Origin: Chitinolyticbacter albus
GTDB taxonomy: Bacteria; Pseudomonadota; Gammaproteobacteria; Burkholderiales; Chitinibacteraceae
Direction of reading: 5' to 3'
Assembly (NCBI RefSeq): GCF_024437655.1
Contig: NZ_JANBVF010000033.1
Location: 1-56,799, forward strand
DNA: 56,799 nt
Under the pieces are notes generated by a model. That model had not been told where the DNA came from. It ran no database searches and saw only the letters and a list, made by a program, of their open reading frames with translations. Positions 25,494 to 34,002 of the stretch are shown in pieces. The first letter of the stretch is position 1. Each line of letters begins with the position of its first letter. A program made the translations under genes and the position numbers.

Positions 25494-26282
25494 TCAAACC
25501 CCGTGCTGCTTGAACCACGCCTGCAGCCGGTGCCAGCCATCGGCCGCCGCTTCGGCACGGTAGCTCGGGCGGTAGTCGGCGTAGAAGGCGTGGGGCGTCT
25601 CGGGATACACGTGGATGGTCGAGGCGCTGCCCGCCTTGGCAAGCGCCTGCTGCACTTGCTCCACCGTATCGAGCGGGATGCCGGCGTCGGCGCCGCCGTA
25701 CAGGCCCAGCACCGGGGCCAGCAGCTTGCCGGCCACGTCGAGCGGGAAGCGCGGCTGATTGGCCGTCGATTCGCCAACCAGGCGGCCGTACCACGCCACA
25801 GCGGCCTTCAGCCGCGGCTGGTGCGCGGCGTAGAGCCAGCTGATGCGACCGCCCCAGCAAAAGCCGGTGACCGCCACACGGTCGATATCCCCGCCGTGCT
25901 GCGTGGCCCAAGCCAGCGCGGCGTCGAGGTCGGCCAGCACTTGCTCGTCCGGTACGCTGGCGACCACGGGGCGGATTTCGTCGATGCTGGCCAGCTGCTT
26001 CACGTCGCCCTGGCGCTCGAACAACTCGGGCGCGATGGCGAGGTAGCCCAGCTTGGCGAAGCGCCGCGCCACATCTCGGATATGTTCGTGCACGCCGAAG
26101 ATCTCGTGGATCACCAGCACCACCGGGTGTGGCCCCAGGCCCTGCGGCGCGGCGCGGTAGGCGTTGTAGGGGCCGGCCGGGGCGTCGATGCGGATGTCGC
26201 CTTCGACGAGACCAGTGGCGTCGGTGTGGATCTGGGTGGAGCTAGCCGGTTGTACGGCTTGGGCGAGTGGGGTCTGGCTCAT
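25494..26282 (-). CDS. Dienelactone hydrolase family protein
   Basis: A 262-residue alpha/beta hydrolase. The nucleophile elbow is GFCWGG (Cys, as in true dienelactone hydrolases), the acid lies in YGGADAGIP, the base His in ETPHAFYADY, and the family's VIHEIFGVHEHIRDVARRFA motif is present. Enzymes of this class open lactones in aromatic degradation or hydrolyse other esters. It is the last gene of a six-gene leftward run, overlapping the efflux gene by four bases. A missing signal peptide makes it cytoplasmic. Confidence 0.92.
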   Translation of the reverse strand: MSQTPLAQAVQPASSTQIHTDATGLVEGDIRIDAPAGPYNAYRAAPQGLGPHPVVLVIHEIFGVHEHIRDVARRFAKLGYLAIAPELFERQGDVKQLASIDEIRPVVASVPDEQVLADLDAALAWATQHGGDIDRVAVTGFCWGGRISWLYAAHQPRLKAAVAWYGRLVGESTANQPRFPLDVAGKLLAPVLGLYGGADAGIPLDTVEQVQQALAKAGSASTIHVYPETPHAFYADYRPSYRAEAAADGWHRLQAWFKQHGV

Positions 26283-27691
26283 GGTTGCATTCCTTGCGGT
26301 AGAAGCGTGCCCTGTGGCGGCGCGCGATATGGGGTAAGCAGGCTGAAAATGATGGCGCAGCCGGCGGTGGCGGCGCCAAGGACGAAATAGGTGGCATGAA
26401 AGGCCGGCAGCAAACCGCCCTGGCTGCCGACGAAGGCGCCCAGCAGCAGGCCAGCCACCGCGACGCCGAGGCTGCGCGAGAGCTGCATCACCACCGAGAG
26501 GGCACTATTGCCGGCGCTGGCGTGCTCGTCCGGCAGCTCCTGCAGCGTGATGGTGTTCATCAGCGTGAACTGCAGCGAATTGGCTGCGCCGAACACGCTG
26601 AGCAGCACCAGCAGTCCGGGTAGCGGCGTGGCGGCGTCGATCAGGCCAAAGCAGGCGATCAGCGCACCCACCAGCACGGTATTGCCGGCCAGCAGCCGGC
26701 GAAAACCAAAGCGCTCGACCAACGGGTGGACCAGCGGCTTCACGGTGAGCGCGGCGGCGGCCAGCGGAATCATGGTGAGCCCCGCCTGCGACGTCGGGTA
26801 GCCCAGGCCCACCTGCAGCAGCAGCGGCGTGAGAAAGGGCATGGCCCCGCCGCCGAAGCGCGCCAACAGGCCCCCGGTCACGCCGATGGTGAACCAGCGT
26901 GAGCGAAACAGCCGCGGGCTGAACAACGGCGCCTCGTTACGCCGCGCATGCAAGGCGAATGCGATCAGGCTGGTCAGACCACAGCCGAACAGCAGGCCGC
27001 ACAGCAAGCGGTTGAAATGCAGCTCGCCCAGGCCCTCCAGCGCCAGCGACACCAGCACCATGGCGTTGGCGAACAGGATGAAGCCCACCCAGTCGAAGCG
27101 CTCCGCCGGGCCACGCAAATCCGGCATCAGCCGATGCGCGACCACGATGCCGATCACGCCTATGGGCAGGTTGATCAGGAAGATCCAGTGCCAGCTGGCC
27201 ACTTCCACCAACCAGCCGCCGAGCGCGGGCCCGATCAGCGGGCCGACGAGGCCGGGCATGGTGACAAAGCTCATCGCCTGCACCAGCTGCGCGCGTGGAT
27301 AGGTGCGCAGCACTGCCAGCCGGCCCACCGGCATCATCAGCGCGCCGCCCAGGCCCTGCAGCACGCGGGCGGCCACCAGCACCGGCAGGCTCTGCGCCTG
27401 CGCGCAGGCAAGCGAGCCCAGCGTGAACAGCGCGATGGCGCAGGCGAACACCCGACGCGTGCCCCAGCGATCGGCGATCCAGCCCGAGGCCGGGATCAAT
27501 ATGGCCACGGTCAGCATGTAGGCGATCAGCACCGAATGCATGCGCAACGGGCTCTCGCCCAGGCTCTGTGCCATGGCGGGCAGTGCGGTGTTGAGGATGG
27601 TCATGTCCAGCGCCTGCATAAAGAAGGCGATGGCGACGACCCACAGCAGCACGCGGGTGGACGGGCTGGGTGCGGCTGGCGTGGCGGGCAT
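26279..27691 (-). CDS. MFS multidrug efflux transporter, DHA2 family
   Basis: A 470-residue, 14-helix-type transporter. QALDMTILNTALPAMAQSLG is the helix-1 signature of EmrB/QacA proteins, GWIADRWGTRRVF the loop-2 motif A, and RVLQGLGGALMMPVGRLAVLR motif C. Relatives (MdtD/EmrB) export drugs or metabolites with proton exchange. It overlaps its downstream gene by four bases and its start shares the last base of the FMN reductase, so the operon is tightly packed. Confidence 0.92.
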   Translation of the reverse strand: MPATPAAPSPSTRVLLWVVAIAFFMQALDMTILNTALPAMAQSLGESPLRMHSVLIAYMLTVAILIPASGWIADRWGTRRVFACAIALFTLGSLACAQAQSLPVLVAARVLQGLGGALMMPVGRLAVLRTYPRAQLVQAMSFVTMPGLVGPLIGPALGGWLVEVASWHWIFLINLPIGVIGIVVAHRLMPDLRGPAERFDWVGFILFANAMVLVSLALEGLGELHFNRLLCGLLFGCGLTSLIAFALHARRNEAPLFSPRLFRSRWFTIGVTGGLLARFGGGAMPFLTPLLLQVGLGYPTSQAGLTMIPLAAAALTVKPLVHPLVERFGFRRLLAGNTVLVGALIACFGLIDAATPLPGLLVLLSVFGAANSLQFTLMNTITLQELPDEHASAGNSALSVVMQLSRSLGVAVAGLLLGAFVGSQGGLLPAFHATYFVLGAATAGCAIIFSLLTPYRAPPQGTLLPQGMQP

Positions 27692-28257
27692 CAGGCCGCC
27701 AGCTTGCGGGTCAGCGCGATCAGCGCGGCCACCTGCGCATGCAGCACGGTGCGCTGCTTGTCGTCGATCAACTCGCCCTCGGGCGAGAACGCCTGCTGCG
27801 CCACCGGTACCGCCACGTGCTGCGGCAGCACGATGACGTTGAGCGAAGTGAGGATTTCGCGGGTGTGGCGCAAGGCGCGCTGCCCGGCGAGGCTGCCGGG
27901 CGAGGTGGAGAGCAGCAACGCCGTCTTATTGGCGTAGGGCTCGATCGCCTTCACGCTCTCGTCCTTGCGCGACACCCAATCGAGCACGTTCTTCAAGAGC
28001 GGCGTGATCGAGCCGTTGTACTCGGGGTTGGCGATGACAAAGCCGCTGTGCGCGGCAAAGAGCTTGCGCAACGCGCGGGCGTTCTCCGGCAGGCCCTGCG
28101 CCTCCAGATCGCCGTCGTAGATCGGCAGTGGGTGATCGGCCAAGTCGAGCCAGGTGTAGGCCGCGCCCTGGCGTTCCAGTTCGTCGGCGGCGGCGCGGGC
28201 CAGCTTGGTGTGGAAGGAATCGCGGCGGATCGAGCCGGAAAAAACGAGCAGGGTCAT
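27691..28257 (-). CDS. NADPH-dependent FMN reductase (SsuE-like)
   Basis: A 188-residue flavodoxin-like reductase. The phosphate-binding loop is FSGSIRRDSFHTKLA and the flavin-contact motif NPEYNGSITPLLKNVLDWVS. It delivers reduced FMN, the co-substrate needed by two-component monooxygenases such as the DszA/SfnG-type enzyme at 54.3 kb; that partnership is inferred. It lies in the leftward operon that begins at the sigma-54 promoter near 30.98 kb. Confidence 0.92.
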   Translation of the reverse strand: MTLLVFSGSIRRDSFHTKLARAAADELERQGAAYTWLDLADHPLPIYDGDLEAQGLPENARALRKLFAAHSGFVIANPEYNGSITPLLKNVLDWVSRKDESVKAIEPYANKTALLLSTSPGSLAGQRALRHTREILTSLNVIVLPQHVAVPVAQQAFSPEGELIDDKQRTVLHAQVAALIALTRKLAA

Positions 28258-28266
28258 GGTGGTTTC

Positions 28267-28971
28267 TTATGCGGGTGCGGCTACTGCCGCGGGTTGGGAA
28301 GCCAGGCCCAGCGTGATCTGCGGGCCTTGGGTGAGGGTGCGGTGTAGCTTGCAGGCACGGGCAGCCGCCAGCAGGCGTTGCCGCTGGCCGTCGTCGAGCT
28401 CGCCTTCGAGCACGATGCCGAGGTGGATTTCGGCAATGCGCGATGGCGCGGTCACCTCGATGCCGGTGGCCTCGATGCGCACGTCTGCGAGTGCGATGCC
28501 ATGGTTGCGCGCGTAGCCGCGCACGGTGCCGGCAGTGCACGCCAGGGGCCTGTTCGCAGCCGTTTCACGACTACGTTCGGGGAAGTTCGGGATGCCGCAC
28601 AAGGAGCGGGACGCGCCGCGGTATGGATACCGCAAGCGGCCTGCGACGCAGCGTGGCGCACGAAATCCCCCGAGCCCGGAGGGCTGGATCGGAAAAGGGT
28701 CATCCACCGCGTTGCACGCCTTGGAAATAACCACGTTATTGCCAGCGTCGTGCGCCTTGTGGCTACTCCTTTTCCGGTCCAGCGCAGCCGCGAAACGGCT
28801 GCGAACAGGCCCCCGTGCGCCGAGTAGCAACTCGCCGGCACGAAAGGCATCGGCCGCATCGCTGCCGTCGGCAGCGCGGCCCATCTGGGCGACTGCGTTG
28901 CGCGCCTGGATACGCAGGTAGCCGTTGTCCGCTGCGCGCACGGTCACGCCAATCTGGTGTGTATCCGCCAT
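28267..28971 (-). CDS. OsmC family protein carrying an in-frame insertion
   Basis: The start is the ATG at 28971 with GAGG five bases upstream. The N-terminal part (QARNAVAQMGRAADGSDAADAFRAGELLLGA) and the C-terminal part (ACTAGTVRGYARNHGI then a V.IE.TG..V....RI..I.L.I..EG, with AARACKLHRTL) are OsmC-like, the second Cys belonging to the peroxidatic pair. In other OsmC proteins LLLGAL joins directly to ACTAGT. Here about 90 foreign residues, encoded by the element at 28545-28813, interrupt exactly that helix without shifting the frame. OsmC proteins reduce organic peroxides; whether this one folds is doubtful. Confidence 0.85.
   Translation of the reverse strand: MADTHQIGVTVRAADNGYLRIQARNAVAQMGRAADGSDAADAFRAGELLLGARGPVRSRFAAALDRKRSSHKAHDAGNNVVISKACNAVDDPFPIQPSGLGGFRAPRCVAGRLRYPYRGASRSLCGIPNFPERSRETAANRPLACTAGTVRGYARNHGIALADVRIEATGIEVTAPSRIAEIHLGIVLEGELDDGQRQRLLAAARACKLHRTLTQGPQITLGLASQPAAVAAPA
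28545..28813. mobile_element. MITE-like palindromic element inserted in osmC
   Basis: The ends are 22-base perfect inverted repeats: GGGGCCTGTTCGCAGCC on the left and its complement GGCTGCGAACAGGCCCC on the right, each extended by five more paired bases. Inside, GGATCGGAAAAGG (28686-28698) pairs with CCTTTTCCGGTCC (28768-28780) around AATAAC/GTTATT. There is no transposase gene in the 269 bases. No obvious target-site duplication was found. The nested palindromes resemble a miniature element moved by a transposase elsewhere, or a palindromic coding element that keeps the host frame. Confidence 0.75.
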
Positions 28972-28978
28972 CGCCACC

Positions 28979-29909
28979 TCAGAACGGCCGGCTGCCGGCC
29001 AGGCTCACGCGCTTGAGTACGCGGCGCTCGGTCTCGGCAAACGCGGTGCGCGAATGCAGCGTGGCCTGGTTGTCCCAGTACACGATGTCGCCGACCTGCC
29101 AGCGATGCTCGTAGCGAAAGCGATCCTGCGTCACGTGTGCGCGCAGCCTGGCGATCAGTGCGGCGCCCTCTTCCGGCGCCACGCCGACGAGTTCGACCTC
29201 GGTGCGGGCAGAGAGGAACAGCAGCGGCTTGCCCGAGCTCGGATGCGTGCGCACCAGCGGGTGCGGAAAGCCCGGGCCCAGCGGCTCGACCTCCGGTGTG
29301 CGGTATTGCGGCCGGGCCTCGCCCTTCTGGCGCAGGAAGGGGTTATAGGTGATCAGCTGCAGCCCGTTGATCTTCGCCTTGGTGTCGGCATCGAGCGCCT
29401 CGTAGGCGGCGTTGAGGTTGTACCAGCTGGTGTCGCCCCCCCACGCTCGGCACTTCCAGTGCGTAGAGCAGCGAGCCGGCGGATGGCAGCGGCGTCCACT
29501 GATGGTCGATATGCGGGTGCAGCTCGCCGTTGCCGGTGTAGCCGCCGTCCACATTGGCCACAGGCACCACATCGGGCGGGACGCCATCGTTGGCGGCCGA
29601 AGCCAGTACCGGCACATCCTCCGGCGGGCGGAACACCGAGCCGAAATAGGTGGTGAAGGCGAGGAAGGTATCGTCCGACAACTGCTGCTGCTTGAACACC
29701 AGGATGTGGTGATCGTCCAGCGCCTTTTTCAGCGCGCGCACCAGCGCCGGCGACAGCGGCCGGTTGGCGTCGAGCCCGGTGACTTCGGCGCCGAGCGCGG
29801 CATCGAGCGGGCGGATCTGCACGTCGGCCAAGCCCTGCGGCACGGCCGGTTGCAGGCCTGCGGCCCGCTGCAATGCGCGCGACAGCTGGGTGGTGAGGGG
29901 ATGACTCAT
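28979..29909 (-). pseudogene. TauD/TfdA-like dioxygenase, frameshifted in a G7 tract
   Basis: The start at 29909 follows AGGAGCAGCA. The first frame encodes about 155 residues including the Fe-ligand motif HPHIDHQW (H-x-D); the protein then continues one frame over with GGDTSWYNL, YNPFLRQKG, and the remaining ligands in DNQATLHSRT (His) and RVLKRVSLAG (Arg). The switch is at a run of seven C (29436-29442, G on the coding strand); six would restore one 310-residue frame. It is an Fe(II)/2-oxoglutarate dioxygenase of the taurine type that frees sulfite from sulfonates. The shift may be real, phase-variable, or a sequencing error. Confidence 0.85.
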
Positions 29910-29967
29910 TGCTGCTCCTGAATACTGAATGGATAGTGGTTCGGGTTGGGAAGTCGGTTGGGCGCAC

Positions 29968-30939
29968 TCAGTAGCCGGCACGCTTGTCGACGACGTTGAC
30001 GAGCGGCTGGCCGTTCTGGAAGCGGCTGAGGTTGTCGAGCGCGATCGCCAGCGCACGCTCGTGGTAATGCGGGCTGGCGCCGGCGGTATGCGCAGTGAGG
30101 ATCACGTTGGGGTGGTGGCGCAGCGGGTGATCAGCCGGCAGCGGCTCGGGTTCGGTCACATCGAGCCCGGCCCCGGCGAGCTGGCCGCTGACCAGCGCCG
30201 CAGCGAGCGCCGCGTGATCGACCGACGCGCCTCGCCCCACGTTGTAGAAATGCGCGCCGCGCTTGATTTGCGCAAAGCGCGCGGCGTCAAAAAAGCCCTG
30301 GGTCTGCGGCGTCAGCGGCAGAACGGACACCACGTGATCGGCCTCGGCCAGCGCGTCCGGCAGTGCATCGAGCACCACCAGCCGATCAACGCCCACGGGC
30401 AGCGGCTCACCGATGCGGCGGCGCGCGCCGATCACCTTCAAACCCAGCGCGGCGGCGCGCGGCGCCAGTGCCTCGGCGATGCGGCCAAAGCCAACGATCA
30501 GCAGCGTCTGCCCCGCCAGCTCGAACTGGTTCAGCCTGGGGTGATGCAGCACCTCGCGCTGGCCGGAGATCAGCGTAGGCAGGCCACGCGCGAAAGCGAG
30601 CAGCAGCGACAACGTGTGCTCGGCGATCTGCGTGCCGTGGATGCCGCTGGCGTTGGTCAGCACGATATCGCTGTCGACAAAGGCCGGGGTCAGCCAGCGA
30701 TCGACGCCGGCGCCAAAGGCCTGCACCCAGCGCAATCGCGGCGCCAGCTGCAGCAGCGCATCGCCTCCTGGCGTATCGATACCGGGCCACACTGCGTCGG
30801 CATCGGCCAGCACGGAGATGTCGTCCCCGATGTGCGCCACTTTCAGTGCTGGCGCGGCGCTGGCGATTCGGTTCAGCACCGCCTCGTTCAACGGCCGGGC
30901 AACGGCGAGTTTCCTCAGCTGCAGATGTGATGCACCCAT
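29968..30939 (-). CDS. D-isomer-specific 2-hydroxyacid dehydrogenase
   Basis: A 323-residue NAD(P)-dependent dehydrogenase. The ATG at 30939 follows AGGAGTGCAGCC; an ATG at 30957 has no ribosome site. The Rossmann motif is VGFGRIAEALAPRAAALG; catalytic residues are Arg in NVGRGASVD, Glu in DVTEPEPLP and His in TAHTAGAS. It resembles glyoxylate/hydroxypyruvate reductase-type enzymes (GhrA). It is the first gene after the leftward sigma-54 promoter, and 58 bases before the TauD gene, suggesting it handles an aldehyde or oxoacid product of desulfonation (inference). Confidence 0.9.
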   Translation of the reverse strand: MGASHLQLRKLAVARPLNEAVLNRIASAAPALKVAHIGDDISVLADADAVWPGIDTPGGDALLQLAPRLRWVQAFGAGVDRWLTPAFVDSDIVLTNASGIHGTQIAEHTLSLLLAFARGLPTLISGQREVLHHPRLNQFELAGQTLLIVGFGRIAEALAPRAAALGLKVIGARRRIGEPLPVGVDRLVVLDALPDALAEADHVVSVLPLTPQTQGFFDAARFAQIKRGAHFYNVGRGASVDHAALAAALVSGQLAGAGLDVTEPEPLPADHPLRHHPNVILTAHTAGASPHYHERALAIALDNLSRFQNGQPLVNVVDKRAGY

Positions 30940-30971
30940 GGCTGCACTCCTGTTCATAGACAGCGCCCTGC

Positions 30972-30988
30972 CAGCAGAAACCATGCCA
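30972..30988 (-). promoter_or_regulatory. Sigma-54 promoter of the leftward sulfur operon
   Basis: On the minus strand TGGCATGGTTTCTGCT matches TGGCAC-N5-TTGCW at the key GG and GC with exact N10 spacing. The -12 element is 35 bases before the start codon of the hydroxyacid dehydrogenase. Confidence 0.75.
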
Positions 30989-31211
30989 CGGGCCGCACCG
31001 CCGCGATCGGGCGCGTTGCGGCCAAGCGGGCGTGGCCGTGGCTGCGCAAATTGCAGCATCGCAACAAACCCGATGCTGGAAAGCCAACACCCGCCCGCGC
31101 TCCCCCGCGCCGACGCTGTCTCTGCTGCATTTCCAACACGGCGTTGCCCGGCTTGTTGCCGTCGCAACACGCCAGTCCATCTTATTCCTCAAATTTCTAA
31201 TGAATTGAGCA
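30989..31211. other. Divergent intergenic region with candidate activator sites
   Basis: Between the two back-to-back sigma-54 promoters lie short palindromes with GTTGC/GCAAC arms: one near 31059-31072 (TTGCAGCATCGCAA) and one near 31157-31170 (GTTGCCGTCGCAAC). They are at a proper distance to act as upstream activator sites for both arms. Confidence 0.5.
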
Positions 31212-31228
31212 TGGCACGCATTCTGCTT
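31212..31228 (+). promoter_or_regulatory. Sigma-54 promoter of the porin/ABC transporter operon
   Basis: TGGCACGCATTCTGCTT has a perfect TGGCAC -24 box, GG-N10-GC spacing and a CTGCT -12 box. The porin start is about 90 bases downstream. Confidence 0.8.
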
Positions 31229-31317
31229 ATAACGAGGCGACACGGAGATACCCGTCACATACGGGGCCGACCCATCGCAGGCCGACACCTCAAGACTCAA
31301 ACCAGGGAGACATAGTT

Positions 31318-32751
31318 ATGCCAAGCAGTAAACAGTGGCTGGGAGCGGGCCTCGTGGCCCTTGCCAGTTCCGCACAGGCGGCGCCAAGCACCGAAGAGTT
31401 GCAGAAACAGATCGACGCCTTGCAGCGCTCGGTCGAAGCACTGCAACAGCAATTGCAGGAAACCCGCCGCGCCGAAACCACCGTGACGCCCCCCAAGGGC
31501 GGCGACATCCTCGCCTCGCAGACCAGCTCGCAGCCGGCATCGATCGCGACCAAGGAAGACGTGGATGGCCTGCGCTCCGATCTTGAGAACTACAAGTACG
31601 AGCAGCAGCGCAACCGTGAAACCAAGACCGCGCTATCGAGCCGCGCGCTGACCATAGGCGGCTCGGTGCAGGCGCGTGCCACCTACCAGGACGTGCCGAC
31701 CCGGGCTGGCAGCACCGCCGTGGCCGACGATCGCTATTCCAGCTTCGACGTGCCGCAGGCCACGCTGAACTTCAGCGGCAGCCTGTATCGCGACTATGCC
31801 GAGGGCCGCAACCTCGACTATCGCCTCGCGTTCGCCTACGCCAAGAACACGCCTGCCAACAACAACAGCCAGTTCAACGTTACCGACGCCTACCTGCGTT
31901 ACAGCCCGTTCCCGACCGTGACCGGTCTGGAAGAACCCAAGCTCACGCTGACGCTGGGCCAGCAGCAGATTCCGTTCGGCCTGGAAGCCCAGGTCGGCGA
32001 AGAACTGCGCCCGGTGATCAACTCGGCCCAGTTCCTCAACGGCTTGGGTGTCGGCACCCGCCAGATCGGCCTGATCGTGCGCGGCGACTACGACCCCTAC
32101 GTGGACTACGGCTTCAACTATCGCGCGCCACTCTTGGAATACGCCGTCGGCGTGGTCAACGGCAACGGCCCGAACAAGTCGGACGACAACAGCGACAAGG
32201 ACTGGATCGCCCGCGCCGCCCTCACGCTGCCGGTCGATTACAACAGCCTGTTCCGTGAGCTGAAGTTAGGCGCGTCCTACTACAAGGGCAGCAAGAACCT
32301 CACGCGCACCGCGGGTGGCGTCACCTCGGTGGTCGATCAGGGCAAGAGCGATCGCTTCGGCTTCGACATCTACTACAACCACGATCCTTTCGGCTTCACC
32401 TACGAGCTGGCGCAGGGCAGCGATGAAACGCTGAACGGCCCGGACGTGAAGAGCCGCGGCCAGTACCTGACGCTGTTCTACACCTTTGGCGAACAGTGGG
32501 TGAAGAGCTTCCGCGGCCAGGCCAAGTACGACGACTGGTGGCCCAAGTCCTACCAGCTGTTCACCCGCTGGGACCAGTGGGATCCGAACCGTGACGTTGC
32601 CAAGGACAAGACCACGATCTCGACCGGGGGCCTCAATGTGTTCTTCGCCGAGACCACCAAGTTCCAGCTCAACGTCAGCCACACCGATTACGAAGAGGAC
32701 AACCGGGAAAGCGAAAACCAGTACCTCGCCCAGTTCCAGTTCGGCTTCTAA
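31318..32751 (+). CDS. Outer-membrane porin (OprO/OprP-like)
   Basis: A 477-residue protein: signal peptide 1-21 (ending AQA), a coiled-coil at about 25-50 (TEELQKQIDALQRSVEALQQQLQE), then a beta-barrel of alternating strands from about 105 on, ending with the aromatic terminus FQFGF needed for outer-membrane assembly. The pattern DAYLRYSPF...LTLGQQQIPFGLEAQ resembles phosphate-selective porins O and P. As first gene of the rightward operon, it probably admits anionic organosulfur compounds rather than phosphate (inference). AGGGAGACATAGTT precedes the ATG. Confidence 0.88.
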   Translation: MPSSKQWLGAGLVALASSAQAAPSTEELQKQIDALQRSVEALQQQLQETRRAETTVTPPKGGDILASQTSSQPASIATKEDVDGLRSDLENYKYEQQRNRETKTALSSRALTIGGSVQARATYQDVPTRAGSTAVADDRYSSFDVPQATLNFSGSLYRDYAEGRNLDYRLAFAYAKNTPANNNSQFNVTDAYLRYSPFPTVTGLEEPKLTLTLGQQQIPFGLEAQVGEELRPVINSAQFLNGLGVGTRQIGLIVRGDYDPYVDYGFNYRAPLLEYAVGVVNGNGPNKSDDNSDKDWIARAALTLPVDYNSLFRELKLGASYYKGSKNLTRTAGGVTSVVDQGKSDRFGFDIYYNHDPFGFTYELAQGSDETLNGPDVKSRGQYLTLFYTFGEQWVKSFRGQAKYDDWWPKSYQLFTRWDQWDPNRDVAKDKTTISTGGLNVFFAETTKFQLNVSHTDYEEDNRESENQYLAQFQFGF

Positions 32752-32844
32752 ACCCCAACCGGGCGGCGTCGTGGATGCCGCCCACAGCGAAGCGCTTCCC
32801 CCAGGGCCTTCTCGCGATTTCGACCACCACATAGAGAGAACGAC

Positions 32845-33927
32845 ATGCTACGCATCAAGCTTTTTGCCGCCCTCCTCGGGGTTACCGCATCGCTGTTCAC
32901 CCTGCCGGGCAGCGCGCTGGCCGAGGAAAAACCCGCCGTCATCCGCTTTGCCATTCCTGGCGCCGGCACGGGCGGCCGCCCGATCACCGGCGGCAGCTAT
33001 CTTTCCACCGCGCATCTGACTGGTGCGCTGGAGCAGGAATTCAAGCACGACGCCATCAAGGTGCAGTGGACGCTGTACCCCGGCGCCGGCCCTGCAGTGA
33101 ACGAATCGTTCGCCAGCGGGCTCGTCGATTTTTCCGGCCACGGCGATCTGCCCATCATCGTGGGCCGCTCCACTGGCCTCAAGCACAAGGTGATCCTGAG
33201 CTACAGCCGCTTCGGCAATCTGTATTTCGTGGTGCCAGTCGACTCGCCCGCCAAGACGCTGGCTGATCTGAAAGGCAAGCGCATCTCGGTGTTCAAGGGC
33301 ACGGCCGGCCAGCTGCAGCTCAACCGGCTGTTCGAGAAGTTCGGCTTCACCGAGAAGGACTTCAAGGTGGTCAGCATGAACACCGACACCACCAAGTCCG
33401 CGCTCGCCACCAAGGATATCGACGGCGCCATCATCACCCCGTTCGATCTGCAGGCGCGTGGCGTGGCCCGGGTGCTGCTGGAGATCAAGGACGACCCCAA
33501 GCTCACCGCGCCAGCGTCCATCTGGGTCTCCGAGGAATTCGAGAAGAAATACCCGCAGATCACGCAACGTGTGGTCACCGCCCTTCTGAAGGTGGCGCAC
33601 TGGAATTCCGACGAGAAGAACCGCAAGGAAGCCTTCAAGTTGTGGAGCCAGTCCGGCACTGCCTACGACGACTACCTCAAGAGCTGGGAGAGCTACACGC
33701 TCAAGGAGCGCAGCACCCCGCTGCTCGACGACTACTACGTCGCCAGCATCCAGAAATCGATCGAAGAGGCTCGCCGCTACAAGCTGATCCGGCGCGACGT
33801 CAGCACCGATGGCTGGTTCGAGCCCAAGTACCTGAACCAGGCGCTGAAGGATCTCAAGCTCGAGAACTACTGGGATCGCTACGACGTGGCGGGCAACAAG
33901 CTGCCGAACAAGCTGGCCCAGCAATGA
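32845..33927 (+). CDS. ABC transporter substrate-binding protein 1 (SsuA/TauA/NMT1-like)
   Basis: A 360-residue periplasmic protein with a signal peptide of about 26 residues (ending ALA). The pattern GAGPAVNESFASGLVDFSGHGDLP and ADLKGKRISVFKGTAGQLQLNR is that of aliphatic sulfonate/taurine/nitrate-type binding proteins, with two lobes closing on the ligand. It is a close paralogue of the next gene, sharing GRSTGLKHKV and FKVVSMN.DT.K.ALATKDIDG, so the pair arose by tandem duplication and may differ in ligand range. Confidence 0.9.
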   Translation: MLRIKLFAALLGVTASLFTLPGSALAEEKPAVIRFAIPGAGTGGRPITGGSYLSTAHLTGALEQEFKHDAIKVQWTLYPGAGPAVNESFASGLVDFSGHGDLPIIVGRSTGLKHKVILSYSRFGNLYFVVPVDSPAKTLADLKGKRISVFKGTAGQLQLNRLFEKFGFTEKDFKVVSMNTDTTKSALATKDIDGAIITPFDLQARGVARVLLEIKDDPKLTAPASIWVSEEFEKKYPQITQRVVTALLKVAHWNSDEKNRKEAFKLWSQSGTAYDDYLKSWESYTLKERSTPLLDDYYVASIQKSIEEARRYKLIRRDVSTDGWFEPKYLNQALKDLKLENYWDRYDVAGNKLPNKLAQQ

Positions 33928-34002
33928 AATCCGGCCCGTGGCTTCCACCCCCTGATGCCACGGGCCATTCCATCCCCCTGATACAAGGACGCAAGACTCG
34001 TC

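Noticed and set aside
28979-30056. Two separate TauD-like genes
   Set aside because: The two frames are consecutive halves of one dioxygenase, joined at a homopolymer; neither half holds all Fe ligands.
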